From Xestospongia bergquistia (Eukaryota; Porifera; Demospongiae; Haplosclerida; Petrosiidae), in contig OZ014414.1 in the NCBI GenBank assembly GCA_963965975.1, positions 2,207,501 through 2,271,500 on the forward strand: 64,000 nt of DNA, in the 5' to 3' direction. Of this stretch, positions 48,000 to 59,044 are shown in pieces. The notes beneath the pieces are model-generated. The model had not been told where the DNA came from, ran no database searches, and saw only the letters and a list, made by a program, of their open reading frames with translations. Both the position numbers and the translations under genes were made by a program. The first letter of the stretch is position 1. The number at the start of each line of letters is the position of its first letter.

Positions 48000-50503
48000 C
48001 CCTTTGAGCGCGTGGGCGGGGCACGTTTTTGACACCCCCACGCGAGTGTTGATTTAAGGGTAACCTTTGAGTCAGAGGCAGTTGCTACGAGTCTTTCTTT
48101 TTGAGTTTTCTAGCGTTTTTACTTGTTGTTGCTGTCAAACAGCATTGCTTAAACATTTTAGTAACTCTAGTTCTCAAGTAAGTGTTGATTGTACTAACTC
48201 TAAACGTCAGGCGAGTTGCCGTTTTCTGTGAATAACTCATGAAATAAGTAAGCTACTGTTTGAATTGATTGTGGTGTGGTACAACAGTGGTAAAATATAT
48301 ATAGTGATTTGTTGATAGTTATAAGGTATTATATTATGTTTGTAGGTAAGACAATGTAATAATATCAAAGTTATAAGTGTCGTTTGGGGTCTTTGTATGT
48401 ATGATAAAGTTCGAAGCAAGGTACGACGCACAATGGTACATCACACTGCTTACATTTGTATGTTGTTGTCTTCCGTCCAAAGGTTTGTCTTTTGCTGCAT
48501 ACACAACAGTCTTTCTGATGTGGTTTCCCAGTTGTTCGATCTTCAATCTTGGACGGAAAATGTCGATCAGTAAGACGAATTGGAGATTCAACACAGAGTT
48601 GACTTTGAGAAGTTGACTGTAAGTGTCCTCCTCTCTCAACTAACTCTCTTGCGAGTTCTGTTATATATTCTTTTTGAGTTAGATAACGGCCACTTTGATC
48701 AGACAGTTTATATAATATGTAGCTATTAACTACAGCTACCTCAATGAGATGAAATGCTGCCCTTTTCCACCATTTGATGGTCCTGTGAGAAAAGCTGTAA
48801 TACGACAGCATTTGGTCAGCTTTATCAACACCCCCCATGTGTCTATTGTACTCTTCAACCATAACAGGTTTCATCACCTCTTCCCGTCCTCCATTAGCTA
48901 ACTTTCTTCTCCTAGTCTTATGAATCATTGTATCATCGTGGATAGTACTGATCATCGTAACAACCCTCTTGTCTTTCCACTGTAAAGCCTTCAAATTGCC
49001 TTTTAAATTTTTGATTCTTACTTCTCCTTTTTTTAGTGGTGGTAACTCCTTTATTATATTATCCTCTTTTGTCCTTTTACATGTTTTCTTTTTCTGCCAT
49101 TCTTTAGGCATCCCCATTCTATTAACTGAAACAGTTCCACATGCTCCGAAACCCTTTTCATGCAAATCATGGAAGAGATTTGGGCTCGAGTAGTAGTTAT
49201 CCATGTATATATGATGTCCTTTTAATTCGAGGCCTTCAATTACTTTCATAACTACTGCATGGGTAACTTTTGTATAGGTAGTAATATCCAGAGATTCGTC
49301 TTTTCCTATATAATTTATAATATATATGCATGTTGCATAAATGACTAATTCTAACCTGTATATAGCTTCCAGTTATATATATATCCATAGTGTGAGTCTG
49401 CCAAGACAAAAGCTTTCATGCCCCATCGAGTTGGCTTTTTAGGTATATACTGCAGAAAGGACAGTCTCCCCTTATAGCTGACCATTTGCTCATCTACTGA
49501 TAACTCCTTTCCTAGAATGAAGTTACACCTGAAATTTCTTAAAAGAGGTTCTAATAGTGGTCGTAATTTATACAAAGGATCATAGCCAGGTGAACCCTTG
49601 GGAATGAAGTTTGAATTGTCATTGAGATGAAAGAATTTTAGAATGACAGAGAAACGATCTCGAGATATTACGTCAGAAAATGTACGAATGTGGAAAGGCC
49701 ACGTAGTAGACCAATAATCCTCCAGCTTAGGATATCGTATCAAACCCATACACAGAATAATGCCCAAAAACTTCAGTAATTCACCTGCACAAAAGGCCTT
49801 CTTCTTCCAAACATGGACACGAGAGTATCTTGGGAGCTCACCATTATTTTCTAGAAACTGGTTGGCATAGAGATTTGTTTCATCGACAATCTTTTCAATT
49901 ATATCATCAGTTATGAGTAAGTCAAAAAAATCAACAGGTTTTTTGTTTGTCATGTCAACTCTCCCACCAGGATAAGCAGAATAATTAGGAAGAATTAAAT
50001 CATCACTTTCATTGCTTTCAATATTTGAGTTATCATTGTCCTCCTCCTCATCCAACTCAACAGCTTCATACTCATTATCACCTTCGTTTGTTTCATTTTC
50101 ATCTTCATAATTTTCACATTCCTTTTCTTTTTCATTTCCACCTTCATTACCTTCATCATACTCATATTCATTATGTCTTGTAATTCTTTCAATTTCACCA
50201 TCATCAATGTAGCCATCAAAGTCATCTTCACTATCATGTTCATCAAAGCAGTCATCATCAAGAACAAGGTCCAATACTTCCTTCCTAGATAATATTCTTG
50301 CCATTGTACAGAAAAACTTGACAAAGAAGATCAAAGCAGAGTCCAAAAGAAGATCAAAGCACCAGTAATCAAAACTCTAAAAGCCACAGACACTCCTGTT
50401 TTAATCAATAATGAATAATTTTCAGCTGGTTATAAAAATATGACTTCCGCTTTTTTACAACGTATTCCGCGTGTATAAATATATGCCCTTCGCGCTCAAA
50501 GGG
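48000..50503 (-). mobile_element. structurally intact piggyBac DNA transposon
   Basis: Flanked by TTAA on both sides (47996-47999 and 50504-50507), with perfect 13-bp terminal inverted repeats CCCTTTGAGCGCG. It encodes one full-length transposase on the minus strand. The matching ends, exact TTAA sites and lesion-free gene point to recent insertion. Confidence 0.95.
48371..50346 (-). CDS. piggyBac transposase, 641 aa, two exons
   Basis: Exons 50346-49356 and 49305-48371 join in phase 1 across a 50-nt intron (donor GTTAGAATTA, acceptor AATTATATAG), giving one uninterrupted frame. The N-terminus (about 30-125) is strongly acidic. The DDE_Tnp_1_7 core has the family's aspartates: Asp317 (VLADSHYGYIY), Asp366 (HHIYMDNYYSS), and Asp491 with Asp494 (GGVDKADQMLSYY). 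The C-terminus is the zinc-binding Cys-rich domain (CCVCSKRQ.., YKCKQCDVPLC, CFELYH). It catalyses TTAA-specific cut-and-paste transposition. All key residues are present, so it is possibly active. Start may be Met1 or Met15. Confidence 0.93.
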
Positions 50504-51121
50504 TTAAATTATGAAGTAGAATTGGAAATTACAAAGTGGAAATGGGATGGCCGCCTTCGGTTTCTGTAGGTTGTCCATCATAATTATTTTGACACATTGC
50601 TAAGTTTATTGATTGCATACATAGGTAGGACAGTGGTTATGGCAAAGAAACTCTTTTGAAAGAAAAAAAGCAGATAAATGAGTAAGTGTGATGGAGATTG
50701 TTATATAAAGTCAGTATTTTATTTGGTCTAGTAATGAAAGAAAAATTAAGAGCTGAAAAAAGAAAATACAAGATTTACAAGTAATGAAACAGCATTGATT
50801 TTTTTAGTGCATTACTACCTCATATAGCATCAACGTGATACTTAAGCTCATGTACGACATGTTTAGAGACCAAAGTGACAAATACAGTCAGTTTGGTGAG
50901 TCTGATATACCCACTCATGATGCATCTGGTGAGCTGCTCATTGTAAAGGAAGTAATGTAGTTATTCAAGCTATGGCAGGAAATACCAGGAGTATATTAGC
51001 AAGACACAAGGAAATCCTTAGCCATAAAACTATTATACATTACCATTTTTAATAAGTTTAACAATAAACTCAGTGATTATATTAAGTATTAATTAAACTT
51101 AGTGTGTAACTATATTATTAT

Positions 51122-51856
51122 TCAGTGAGGAGGTGACAAAGAGGTAGATAGTTCCTTTTTTTGGTCCCTTTTCTTTTTTGCTCTATGTGCAAATATATTA
51201 ATACTTAAAAGTACTATATTTACAATAGCCAAAACTACATAGCCAGATACTACAATCCGGAGACACACTATAAGAAGTTAATAAGAACGTTATAATAATT
51301 GTTGTATAGCTTACTATTAATGTTAGATGGTGATGGCGATGGCGATGGTGAAGATGTAAACATTGGTTCCACTAGTGTTCTGGTAATACTGCTCAATGTA
51401 AAACTAGTATTACTAGTAATAAAAGCAGTACTTGTAGCAGAGAAAGAACTTTCATAATTCGCGTTAATACGCTCTACTTCTACATAGTCTCGGAAACATG
51501 GTTCTAACGCTCGTAATACACGTAAGGAACAGAGATCGTATGAACAGCAAGTTGTGATGTACGTCAGTCCAAATAGACTTTTATTTCTGGGTACACAATT
51601 TTCTTCGCAATTCAGCCTATAATATCGCCAACTAGACCCCGTTAAATATATTGTAACACTACATTGACCAATACAAGAGGTAAAATCAACTTCTGTATCC
51701 CCTGTAGCATATATTCTGCACCTCAGACTGACTACTGGAGCTGTAACAAATAGCACCGTCAGATCTATAATGAGAAGACAGCACAGTCAATAATACAAAT
51801 GTATAACAATTCATATAATTAGAAATAAACTTACACACTACCAAGCACAAAGTCAT
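51122..51856 (-). CDS. Ly6/uPAR-like three-finger membrane protein
   Basis: Three exons on the minus strand, 51856-51835, 51764-51315 and 51267-51122, joined in phase 1 (donors GTAAGT and GTAAGC; acceptors CATTATAG and TTCTTATAG); 618 nt, 205 aa. The signal peptide is split over exons 1-2 (MTLCLVVYLTVLFVTAP). The ectodomain has a Ly6/uPAR-like cysteine arrangement: LRCRIYATGD start, a CIGQC pair, NCEENC, and the closing CCSYDLC. This is followed by a Ser/Thr/Pro stalk (SPSPSPSPS). Exon 3 supplies a membrane helix (VVSGYVVLAIVNIVLLSINIF) and a basic tail (HRAKKKRDQKK). Most Ly6 proteins are GPI-anchored, so the helix is atypical. The canonical C-terminal CxxxxCN Asn is not evident. The ligand is unknown. 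Confidence 0.7.
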
Positions 51857-52213
51857 GTGTCTACACAGCCAAGAACGAAATTCCGTATGGGATCTGTATA
51901 TACACTTATGATTCACGTCCGCTTTTCTATATCAATTTACAATGTTCGTGCAATGATCCATATCACTCTGTTCAATCAGAACCGATACGGTATAGTTATG
52001 GTTATGAATCAATCTGTGGACATTAGCGCTACACACTCCTCACTAAATATTCATAACAATAATTATAATTGTAATGATTTTCATTTTCCTGCTATAATGA
52101 TTATTATTCAATAAAAATTGTACAATAAATATTTAAAAAGAACAAACAGTTAGAATAGTCATATACATAGGCAGGTATGTTGAATTATTTTACAAGAATA
52201 CAAAAGACATACC
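51857..52213. other. short intergenic region
   Basis: Likely the promoter region of the Ly6-like gene. The open frame on the plus strand here overlaps its first exon antisense and has no coding character. Confidence 0.5.
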
Positions 52214-52362
52214 TGTTATATCTGGTTTCTTTTATATTAGATATCTTTCACAGTTATACACACTGATCAAAATTACACAAAAAATCAATATTTATACAGC
52301 ACACTAAAAGTAAATTAACATACAGGAAAACCACAGAACTAAATTAAATGTCATACATTACA
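52214..52362 (-). repeat. probable 3' LTR of the degenerate gypsy element
   Basis: On the minus strand it begins TGTAATGTATGAC directly after the polypurine stretch, includes TATAAATA, and ends ..AGATATAACA. No second copy was found in the window, so the boundary is tentative. Confidence 0.45.
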
Positions 52363-55300
52363 TCTCCTCCAGTCTTATTCAGTTCTGTTATATGAGGATG
52401 TCAATCTTTCAGGAAGTCTAGACACTTGACTAGATCTACGATTAGGTTCTTGTTCTACAGTAACTATTGGTCTGTCTGTTTCTTGACAGTCAGGTTCGAA
52501 AGCATCTCTTGGCCTATTTGGTTCAGAGATTATTTCTGGAACTTTTTCTACCGTAGTCTCTGGTGAATTTTCTTCTTTTTTCTTTGTATCTGTGACACTT
52601 TCCTCTACTCTATGTCTCAGAAGATCTGCATGCCTTTTTCCATAAACAATCATGTTCTACTGTTACTTGGTATGAGACTGCTCCTGTTTTCTTTATAACT
52701 ATTCCTGGTATCTGTTTCTTTTCTCCAGTATAGTTCTGTACCCATACTTTTTCCTGTGCTTTGAATTCTTTTCCTTTGTCAAAATGTACTTTTTGTTTTT
52801 TCTGTATCTTCACCACCTTCGTCTGTAATTTGGTGTGAGTAGGTCAATTCTGCTTCGTTGAGTTCTTTTTATGAGCAACATGGCTGGCGCTTCCATAATT
52901 GTAGATTGCGGGGTTTTTCTATAGACTAATATGAAATTTGCCAACTTCTGATTGATGTTACCACCTTCATTAACCATCTTTCTCATCGCTGTTTTGAAAA
53001 GTTTGTACAAATCTCTCAGCCATTCTATTGGACCTTGGAGTTGTAGTTCTCATTAGTACTATTCTGGCCATCTTGAATAGGAATCTATTAGTATCAACCA
53101 CACCTGTCCTTGAAATGGACCAGCAAAATCTAAATGAATCCTTTGCCAAGGCTTTGATGTGAATTCCAATGGGTGCAATGGTGTCTTAAAGTCCTCCTTG
53201 TGGTTAGTCTGGCACTCTTCACAATATTTAGTGACCTCTTTTAAAGCCTTGTTTATTCCTGGCCACCATACATGTGATCTTGCTAGTGCCTTCATCTTCA
53301 CAACACCTAAATGAGTCTCATGCAATAATTTTAACACTCTTTTGTGCAGATTGGGAGGAACTACCACTTGAATATCTCTTAACAAACAATCTTCTTCAAT
53401 TATCAGTTTGTTTCTCCTGGCAAAATATGGTGAGAGTTCAGGTTCCACTTTCTGTGGCCACCCCATCTTTACATAGTGCAAAACGTTTGAGAGTAGTGGA
53501 CTATTTTGGATGCCCTCTGCTACTTGCTTGACTGTGAATCCTTCTAGAAGCCAAAACTGGTAGTGGTTTGTCTGGATTAAATAAAGTGGTAAGTGGCTTG
53601 TGGTCTGTCACTAAAATAAATTTGTTGAGACAGAGATATAAATTAAACTTCTTACTATCCCAAACAATACTCAGGATCTCTCTTTCGATCTGAGAATAAT
53701 TTTGTTCAGTTTTGGTCAGTGATCTGGAGGCATAAGCAATTGGCTTTTCTTTTCCAGTTTCTTTGATATGAGACAACACTGCTCCAATTCCCACAGATGA
53801 AGCGTCGCAGTCTAACTTTAATGGTAGCTTTGAGTTGTAATGGATTAACACTTTTGCTGAACTCAACTGTTCTTTCAATCTCTGATAAGCTCCTTCTTCT
53901 TTCTTTGTCCATTTCCATGGAACATCCTTTCTTCTCAATTTATTTAATGGAGCTGCTATAGTAGAGAGGTTCGGAATAAATTTGCCATAATAGTTGACCA
54001 TTCCAATGAATGATTGTAACTGTTCAATATTTACTGTTGACTTGGCTGCTACCATAGCATCGATCTTCTCTTTAACTGGTCTTACACCTTCCTTGTCTAT
54101 CACATGTCCCAGATACTCTAACTGAGTCCTGGAAGAAGGTGCATTTGGTCTTTCTTACTCGGAATCCTTATTTTTCTAATCGCTTGAAGACTTCCTCTAA
54201 ATTCTTTAGATGTTCTTGTTCTGTTGTTCCACTCACTAATATGTCATCCAAATACCAGACTACATGTGATAATCCATGGAAAATTTTATCCATGATTTCT
54301 TGAAAAATGGCAGGGCTGGAAGCAACCCCAAATGGTAGTCTTTTCCAATGGTACAGACCTTTGTGAGTGTTGATTACTGTTAGCTCTCTTGATGCTTCTT
54401 CCAGCTGCACTTATTGTATGCCTGAGCCAGATCTAACTTCGTGAATTTTTTTCCACCATTCATGGTTTGGAAACACTCTTCAATACGTGGTAGTGGGTGC
54501 TGATTTACTTCCAATAAGGGGTTTAGGGTGACTTTGTAATTCCCACAGACTCACACTGATTCATCAGGTTTCATGACTGCTACTATCGGTGTTGCCCACT
54601 CACTGTAATCTATCTTTTCTAGATTACCCTCCATTACCTTTCTTTCTAATGTTTCTCCTAACTTTACCTTCACTGCGTATGGTACAGGACGTAGCTTATG
54701 AAACTTGGGTTGGGCATTGGGTTTCAACTTTAGTTTGGTTTTCATTTCTCTTAATTCTCCCAGCCCAGGTCTGAATACTTTCTGATCATAGCTTTCCAGT
54801 AGTGCTTGCAACTGATTACTTTTCTGTGTCGTTTCTAACACATTGACTTGTGTGAGTCTTCCTGCCCAATTATCTCCATAGAAAACTTGAATCCAAATCT
54901 GCCAAACAGTGAAGGGCAATTTCCTTTTGCTACAAGCAATTTGACCTTTCTTTTGATACCCCCTATCTCGGCTTGTACAATGGCTTCACCTACTAATGGC
55001 ATCGTCTGTCCTGTTACTGACTTCAACTTTCTCCCCACATGTCTTCTCTGAATCTACTGGTATTGCTGCACTAGTATCCACTTCCATGTTTACTAGTTGG
55101 CTGTTAATGATTACTTCAATTAGAGCTTTTTTCCGATGAGCATCACTTTGTTTTTTTAAACCATTTAACTCCAAAAATATTTCATTTTTACTCGCTTCTA
55201 TGTCTTCTTCAACTTGTTTCGATCTGCAAGCTTCTGTTTTTTCCACAACTGTAACATTGTGCATTTTTGAACTTGCATTCGTCTGGAGTATGCCTCGATT

Positions 55301-55458
55301 TCGCGCAATGGTAACACCTTTTCTCTTGTTTTAGATGTACCTTGCTTTTTGTTAGTGACTGACTTTCTCTCCTTCGCTGCAGACAGTGTACTCGTACAGG
55401 GTCTTATTGTGTCTTTTGCATCACTTCTCCTTAGTCTGACTATACCCAGTTCTAGCAA
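52214..55458 (-). mobile_element. degenerate Ty3/gypsy retrotransposon, gag mostly lost
   Basis: Minus strand, 5' to 3'. 55458-55198 is a gag remnant with a Cys-rich knuckle-like patch. 55264-54986 is a retropepsin-like segment with 'VDTSAA' in place of the usual DTGA. 54919-54168 is reverse transcriptase ('EWATPIVAVMKPDES', then 'LPFGVASSPAIFQEIMDK' and 'YLDDILVSG', the catalytic YxDD). 54103-53501 is RNase H ('LKLDCDASSVGIGAVL'). 53481-53059 is the integrase zinc-binding region and core start ('HVWWPGINKALKEVTKYCEEC', split here: HVWWPGINKA / YCEEC; 'IHLDFAGPF'). 53010-52375 is the rest of integrase and the C-terminal tail. At least six frame breaks make it dead. A probable 3' LTR with TG..CA ends lies at 52214-52362, next to a polypurine ACTGGAGGAGA; no 5' LTR was found. 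Confidence 0.85.
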
Positions 55459-56440
55459 TGATCCCTGCGTAAACTACTGTGGAACTCTAAAATAGTTTAA
55501 TAATTTTGTCACCTTTGGTTGGTCATCCAGGATCTAGTCCATTGAAATATAAAACGAACCATCCTCATCCATTTTTGCAAATAGATATGTAGTAAAAAGC
55601 TAAAGATATCTGAAAAATAATAAAAAATAAACTGTACCAAAATTCTATGACATTGTTCAGTTTCAATTGTTAATATGTTCAGTGTATCCATAACACATCA
55701 CATTACATGATTTAACATATTTATGTCAGCACATGCACCATACTTAATTTGAAAGAAATTGCAGAGTTTCATGGCTTTCCAGGATTCTAGCAAGAAAATT
55801 TAGAATTGTCAGGCCATGATGCAGATGTGCTTTATGAAGTGGGCATGACCAGGATGTGGTTTGATTATGGGGGTAGGGCTATTGTGATACAACAAACTAA
55901 CAAATAACACTGTAAATGAATTCATTATTAACAATGATTAACAGGGAAATTGGATTCTGAGAAATATCCAAACACACTTGAGTGATGATAAGACCTAGGA
56001 TTACTAATTATAAAAATGTTAGAAACTTGACAATGGTTAGTTTATCATCATCTCTTATGGGACATTTAATGCCAAAAGATTATAAAAACAGTTTTGGGAC
56101 ATGGTGGCTCTTTAATAAGACTTGATAAAGTGTAATGTTGAAAAACATTCATATGTAGCTAATTATTAACTTTACCAACATGCATAGAAGCTATAGAGAG
56201 AACAGCTGTTAAGTGTAAATTTTATATCTTAATGCATTAGCATTTGTTAACATACATGTATGATGTCAGTATAATTATATATGAATACAATTAAAGTGGC
56301 CAAATAGTGGATGTAGCATGCATGTATATAGCTACATGTATGCTACCAGTTACTACAGGGCTGCTTTCTGATATATACATATATGTATGTATGTATATAT
56401 GTATGTATATATATATATATATATCTATATATATATATAT

Positions 56441-56680
56441 ATGTGACCTGATTTGCAAAAAGGGACCACTTCTGTCAAAACATTTGTGACCTTATTTGTA
56501 AAAAAAAACATTGTTAAAACATATCAAAAAACTGTTTTGCATACATATAGAATAGTTGTGCATATATAACATCTGTATGTATACAAAACTGTTTTTTTAA
56601 ATGCTTTAACAGTTGATTTTTCACAAATCAGGTCACAAATGTTTTGACAAAAGTGGTCCCTTTTGCAAATCAGGTCACAT
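56441..56680. mobile_element. palindromic 240-bp MITE in an AT microsatellite
   Basis: Ends are inverted repeats of about 50 bp starting ATGTGACCTGATTTGCAAAA and including GGGACCACTT and GTCAAAACATTTGTGACCT. An inner inverted pair (AAAACTGTTTT.., ATACA) continues towards the centre. The element sits between TATA tracts, compatible with a TA target site as in Tc1/mariner-type MITEs. No coding capacity. Confidence 0.85.
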
Positions 56681-57329
56681 ATTATATATATTATAATTAA
56701 CACTCATAAGAAAATCATCAAATTACTGAGGAAATTAACAACTTCTAGGACTTGCTCATTAGTCAAATTTGTGTCCCAAGGCTACATTGTTAAAATTGTT
56801 TGGTTGTTTTAACTAATTGATGGTCTCTTGCCTATCATTGGAAAATAGCAACAACACATCCTGTTTTGACTACTATTACTACTATGGATTGATATTGTAA
56901 TCAAATAATACTATTATCCTCGGAAGGGTATTAATGTGCTTAGGAGGGCTGTCTTAAGGTTAACTCTATGGTCACTGACATTAGTCATCCATAGTAAAGA
57001 CATGACCTCAAAACTAATTTACTACAAGCACAAATATAGCATATGTTACCACATATAGGGTACAGAGTGTCATGTGGTAATATAACAACTGTTGATGATT
57101 ATTAATGTCAAAAATATAAACATCCTGGCATTAGGTATTTTTAACAAAGGGGCTTATTATGCAATTTAAATGCTATTGTCTAACAAGACATTTCTTGTGA
57201 TCCAAATCCCCTCACTTTATCACCAAAATTATAATGATATAACTATATGAATGTACTGAAAATAGATATGAAATATACAGAAGTCACATTTTCGTACTTA
57301 GATATTGTAAACTGTTTAAATCCATTTTG

Positions 57330-57650
57330 TAGTGAAGCTGAAGGCGGATATCTAATTCTACTTCATAATTTCGTATTCTACTTTGAAGTTTTCCAAAAAT
57401 ATTCCAATTCTACTTTGCAGTTTTACTAATTCCAATTCTATTTTCTATTCTTTGATGGAATATTTAACAACTAAAATCGTATACCCCCACCATAACTGGG
57501 AACAGGTTGCTTCGCTCCATTCTAAGAGATAGCTCGCGGTGCTCGCTTCACTTCATTGAGTCAAGCGCGAGTACCGCGAGCTGTCTCTTAAAACTTCAAA
57601 GTAGAATATAAATTATGAAGTAGAAATGGATGCCGCCTTTGGCTTCGGTA
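57330..57650. mobile_element. palindromic MITE, second member of the 47649 family
   Basis: Shares terminal GAAGC.GAAGGCGG, the TTCCAAAAATATTC, TGGAATAT.TAACAACT and GCTCCATTCTAAGAGA blocks, and the GCTCGCTTCACTTCATTGAG centre. The right end is GCCGCCTTTGGCTTCGGTA. A probable target duplication ATTTT(G/C) flanks it. It lacks part of the right palindrome arm and has no piggyBac. Confidence 0.85.
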
Positions 57651-57779
57651 ATTTTCCCTTGAAGTATGTAACAACCACGCCAGCGACTACGGTTCACGTA
57701 GATCCGTCTATTACTTCCGCATTTGGAAATGTTATAGTGCATTTATAAGCATAACATAGTTTAGCTAACTTTTGTGTTA

Positions 57780-58956
57780 ATGTTGTTATCAATAATTATG
57801 CTGACCTTTATTCAGTTTCTCCTGTTCAGTCATCTGCTTGATGTCAGTTATACCTCTTCAGTATGTATGGCTGATTGTTCTAGTCAACTCACTAAACTTC
57901 CTCCCTCACTCTATGAACAATACTGCTGTAACACTAAAAACAGTGGACAAACATTCAAGTTAAGTAAAAATCACAAGATTAACTTCATTTTATGTCCAAG
58001 CTATCTCCCAACATCTTGTCAAAGGTTCGTTACATCTCTAAATAATTGTTCAGAAATCTTTGAAATGAATACTTTAGCTGTATCAGGATATTATGTTATT
58101 GGAGGATCATCTGTTTATTGTGACATAATGGATTATATCAGTGAACTTAATTTCAGTGATTGTTATAAAATATTTCAAAATAGAAGTTTTGTTTCATCGG
58201 GTTATTACAAAATCCAAGCTCCTAATGGCTCTCTTATATCAGTCTACTGTGATATGGAGGGTAGTAACTGTGATAGTAAGGGAGGTTGGATGAGAGTAGC
58301 TTACCTTAACATGAGTGAACCTAATGCTAAATGTCCTCCTGGTGTAAGACAACGGCAATATAATAGTATTGATCATGATGTGTGTGGTCTTTCAGATGCA
58401 CTTACTCATGCTTTCTTTTTTACTCAAGGAATCTATTACAATAACGTGTGTGGTCAACTTAAGAGGGTACCAATATCAAGCTCCTGATGCATTTGGCCTC
58501 AATGGAATTAATGATAACAACATTGACTCCTGTTATGTTGATGGTATTTCTATTACATATGGTAGTAGTCCACATAAACATATTTGGACATATGCATGTG
58601 GTATAACTTCTGATAATGTACCTTATCCAAGATTTTGTTGTCCATGTAATAGTGATAATACTGAAGCACCTAAAACTAAGCCAAACTTTATTGGAGATGA
58701 CTATTATTGTGAATCAGGCATTCCTTCTAATGACACAGAAAGATGGCCACATGTTTTATATGTCAATGACCCATTATGGGATGGACAACAATGTGATGGA
58801 AATGAAGGACCATGTTGTACCAACCCTAAAATGCCATGGTTTATCAAGACTCTTAATGAAACTACTACTGAAAATATTGAACTAAGGGTGTGTGGAAATG
58901 AAGGTTCTTATGATGAAGATATTCCTTTGGATATCATTGAGCTTTACATTAAATAA
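57780..58956 (+). pseudogene. secreted fibrinogen-like protein with a single-base frameshift
   Basis: The start is the ATG at 57780. It encodes a signal peptide (LLSIIMLTFIQFLLF), a Cys-containing N-terminal region, a first short fibrinogen-like start (CSEIFEMNTLAVSGYYVI.., VYCDIM) and then the main domain start (CYKIFQNRSFVSSGYYKI, VYCDMEG, GGWMRVAYLNM). At 58460-58466 (CTTAAGAGGG) one extra base shifts the frame. Homology continues in the next frame (RGYQYQAPDAFG, CYVDGISITYGSSPHKHIWTY, CPC, YYCESG, CCTNPKMPWF, IPLDIIELYIK) to the stop at 58954. This is a fibrinogen-related family found in basal metazoans that keeps the N-terminal GGWMRV half but has a distinct C-terminal half. Because it has only one lesion, it may be an intact gene with a sequence error. 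It is intronless here. Confidence 0.72.
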
Positions 58957-59044
58957 TTGTTTCACTTTTGTGATTAAAATGTATATGCATTTATATATAC
59001 ACTTATAGTTACATAAATATATAGAGTGTATTTGTTGTTAATAT

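Larger units (their letters stand above)
47649..50568. mobile_element. palindromic MITE (412 bp), split by a piggyBac
   Basis: Terminal inverted repeats start TACGGAAGCCGAAGGCAGCC at the left and match the reverse complement of the right end (CCGCCTTCGGTTTCTGTA). A 6-bp target duplication GGTTGT flanks the element (47643-47648 and 50569-50574). The centre is a long near-palindrome around TTGAGCTCAA (about 47885), with CTCCATTCTAAGAGA / TCTCTTAGAATGGAG arms. Family member at 57330-57650. The piggyBac 48000-50503 sits in its right half, at TTAA. Confidence 0.85.
45801..50940 (+). pseudogene. CARS1: decayed, intron-bearing cysteinyl-tRNA synthetase gene, interrupted by a MITE and a piggyBac
   Basis: A series of short plus-strand stretches matches cytosolic CysRS in family order. 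These are 45810-45903 (INRARQNYRTKYKAHNRP), about 46170-46250 (segment ending VKWLDRKA), 46398-46487 (VLTQVTEYVPEIIQFVEKK), 46540-46660 (SNGSVYFD, then KALAKGEG), 46715-46866 (HALWK, then a degraded QCSVMVGEL), 46998-47070 (HTGGVDLKFP, NNEIAQ), 47118-47190 (TLDYSENSMLEAVQFEKTLN), 47248-47340 (VKDLVRCLE, FKWNKKE), 50640-50680 (TLLKEKK) and 50845-50940 (DKYSQFGESDIPTHDASGEL). They are separated by intron-sized gaps, so it is a genomic duplicate and not a retrocopy. Stops and frameshifts are numerous, the KMSKS loop exon is missing between NEIAQ and LDYSE, and no HIGH region was found upstream. It is therefore inactive; a functional gene must lie elsewhere. Confidence 0.82.
55459..57779. other. 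intergenic region with two MITEs
   Basis: The only recognisable features are the palindromic elements at 56441-56680 and 57330-57650, an AT/GTAT microsatellite at about 56370-56440, and the 55572-55630 block shared with 45065-45125. No exon supported. Confidence 0.55.

Noticed and set aside
49995..50324. 109-aa Met/Lys-rich minus-strand frame
   Set aside because: Alternative frame of the acidic N-terminus of the piggyBac transposase (GAT/GAA-rich DNA read in another frame).
58616..58885. 89-aa plus-strand frame inside the fibrinogen-like gene
   Set aside because: Shadow frame; the homologous reading is in the frame ending at 58956.
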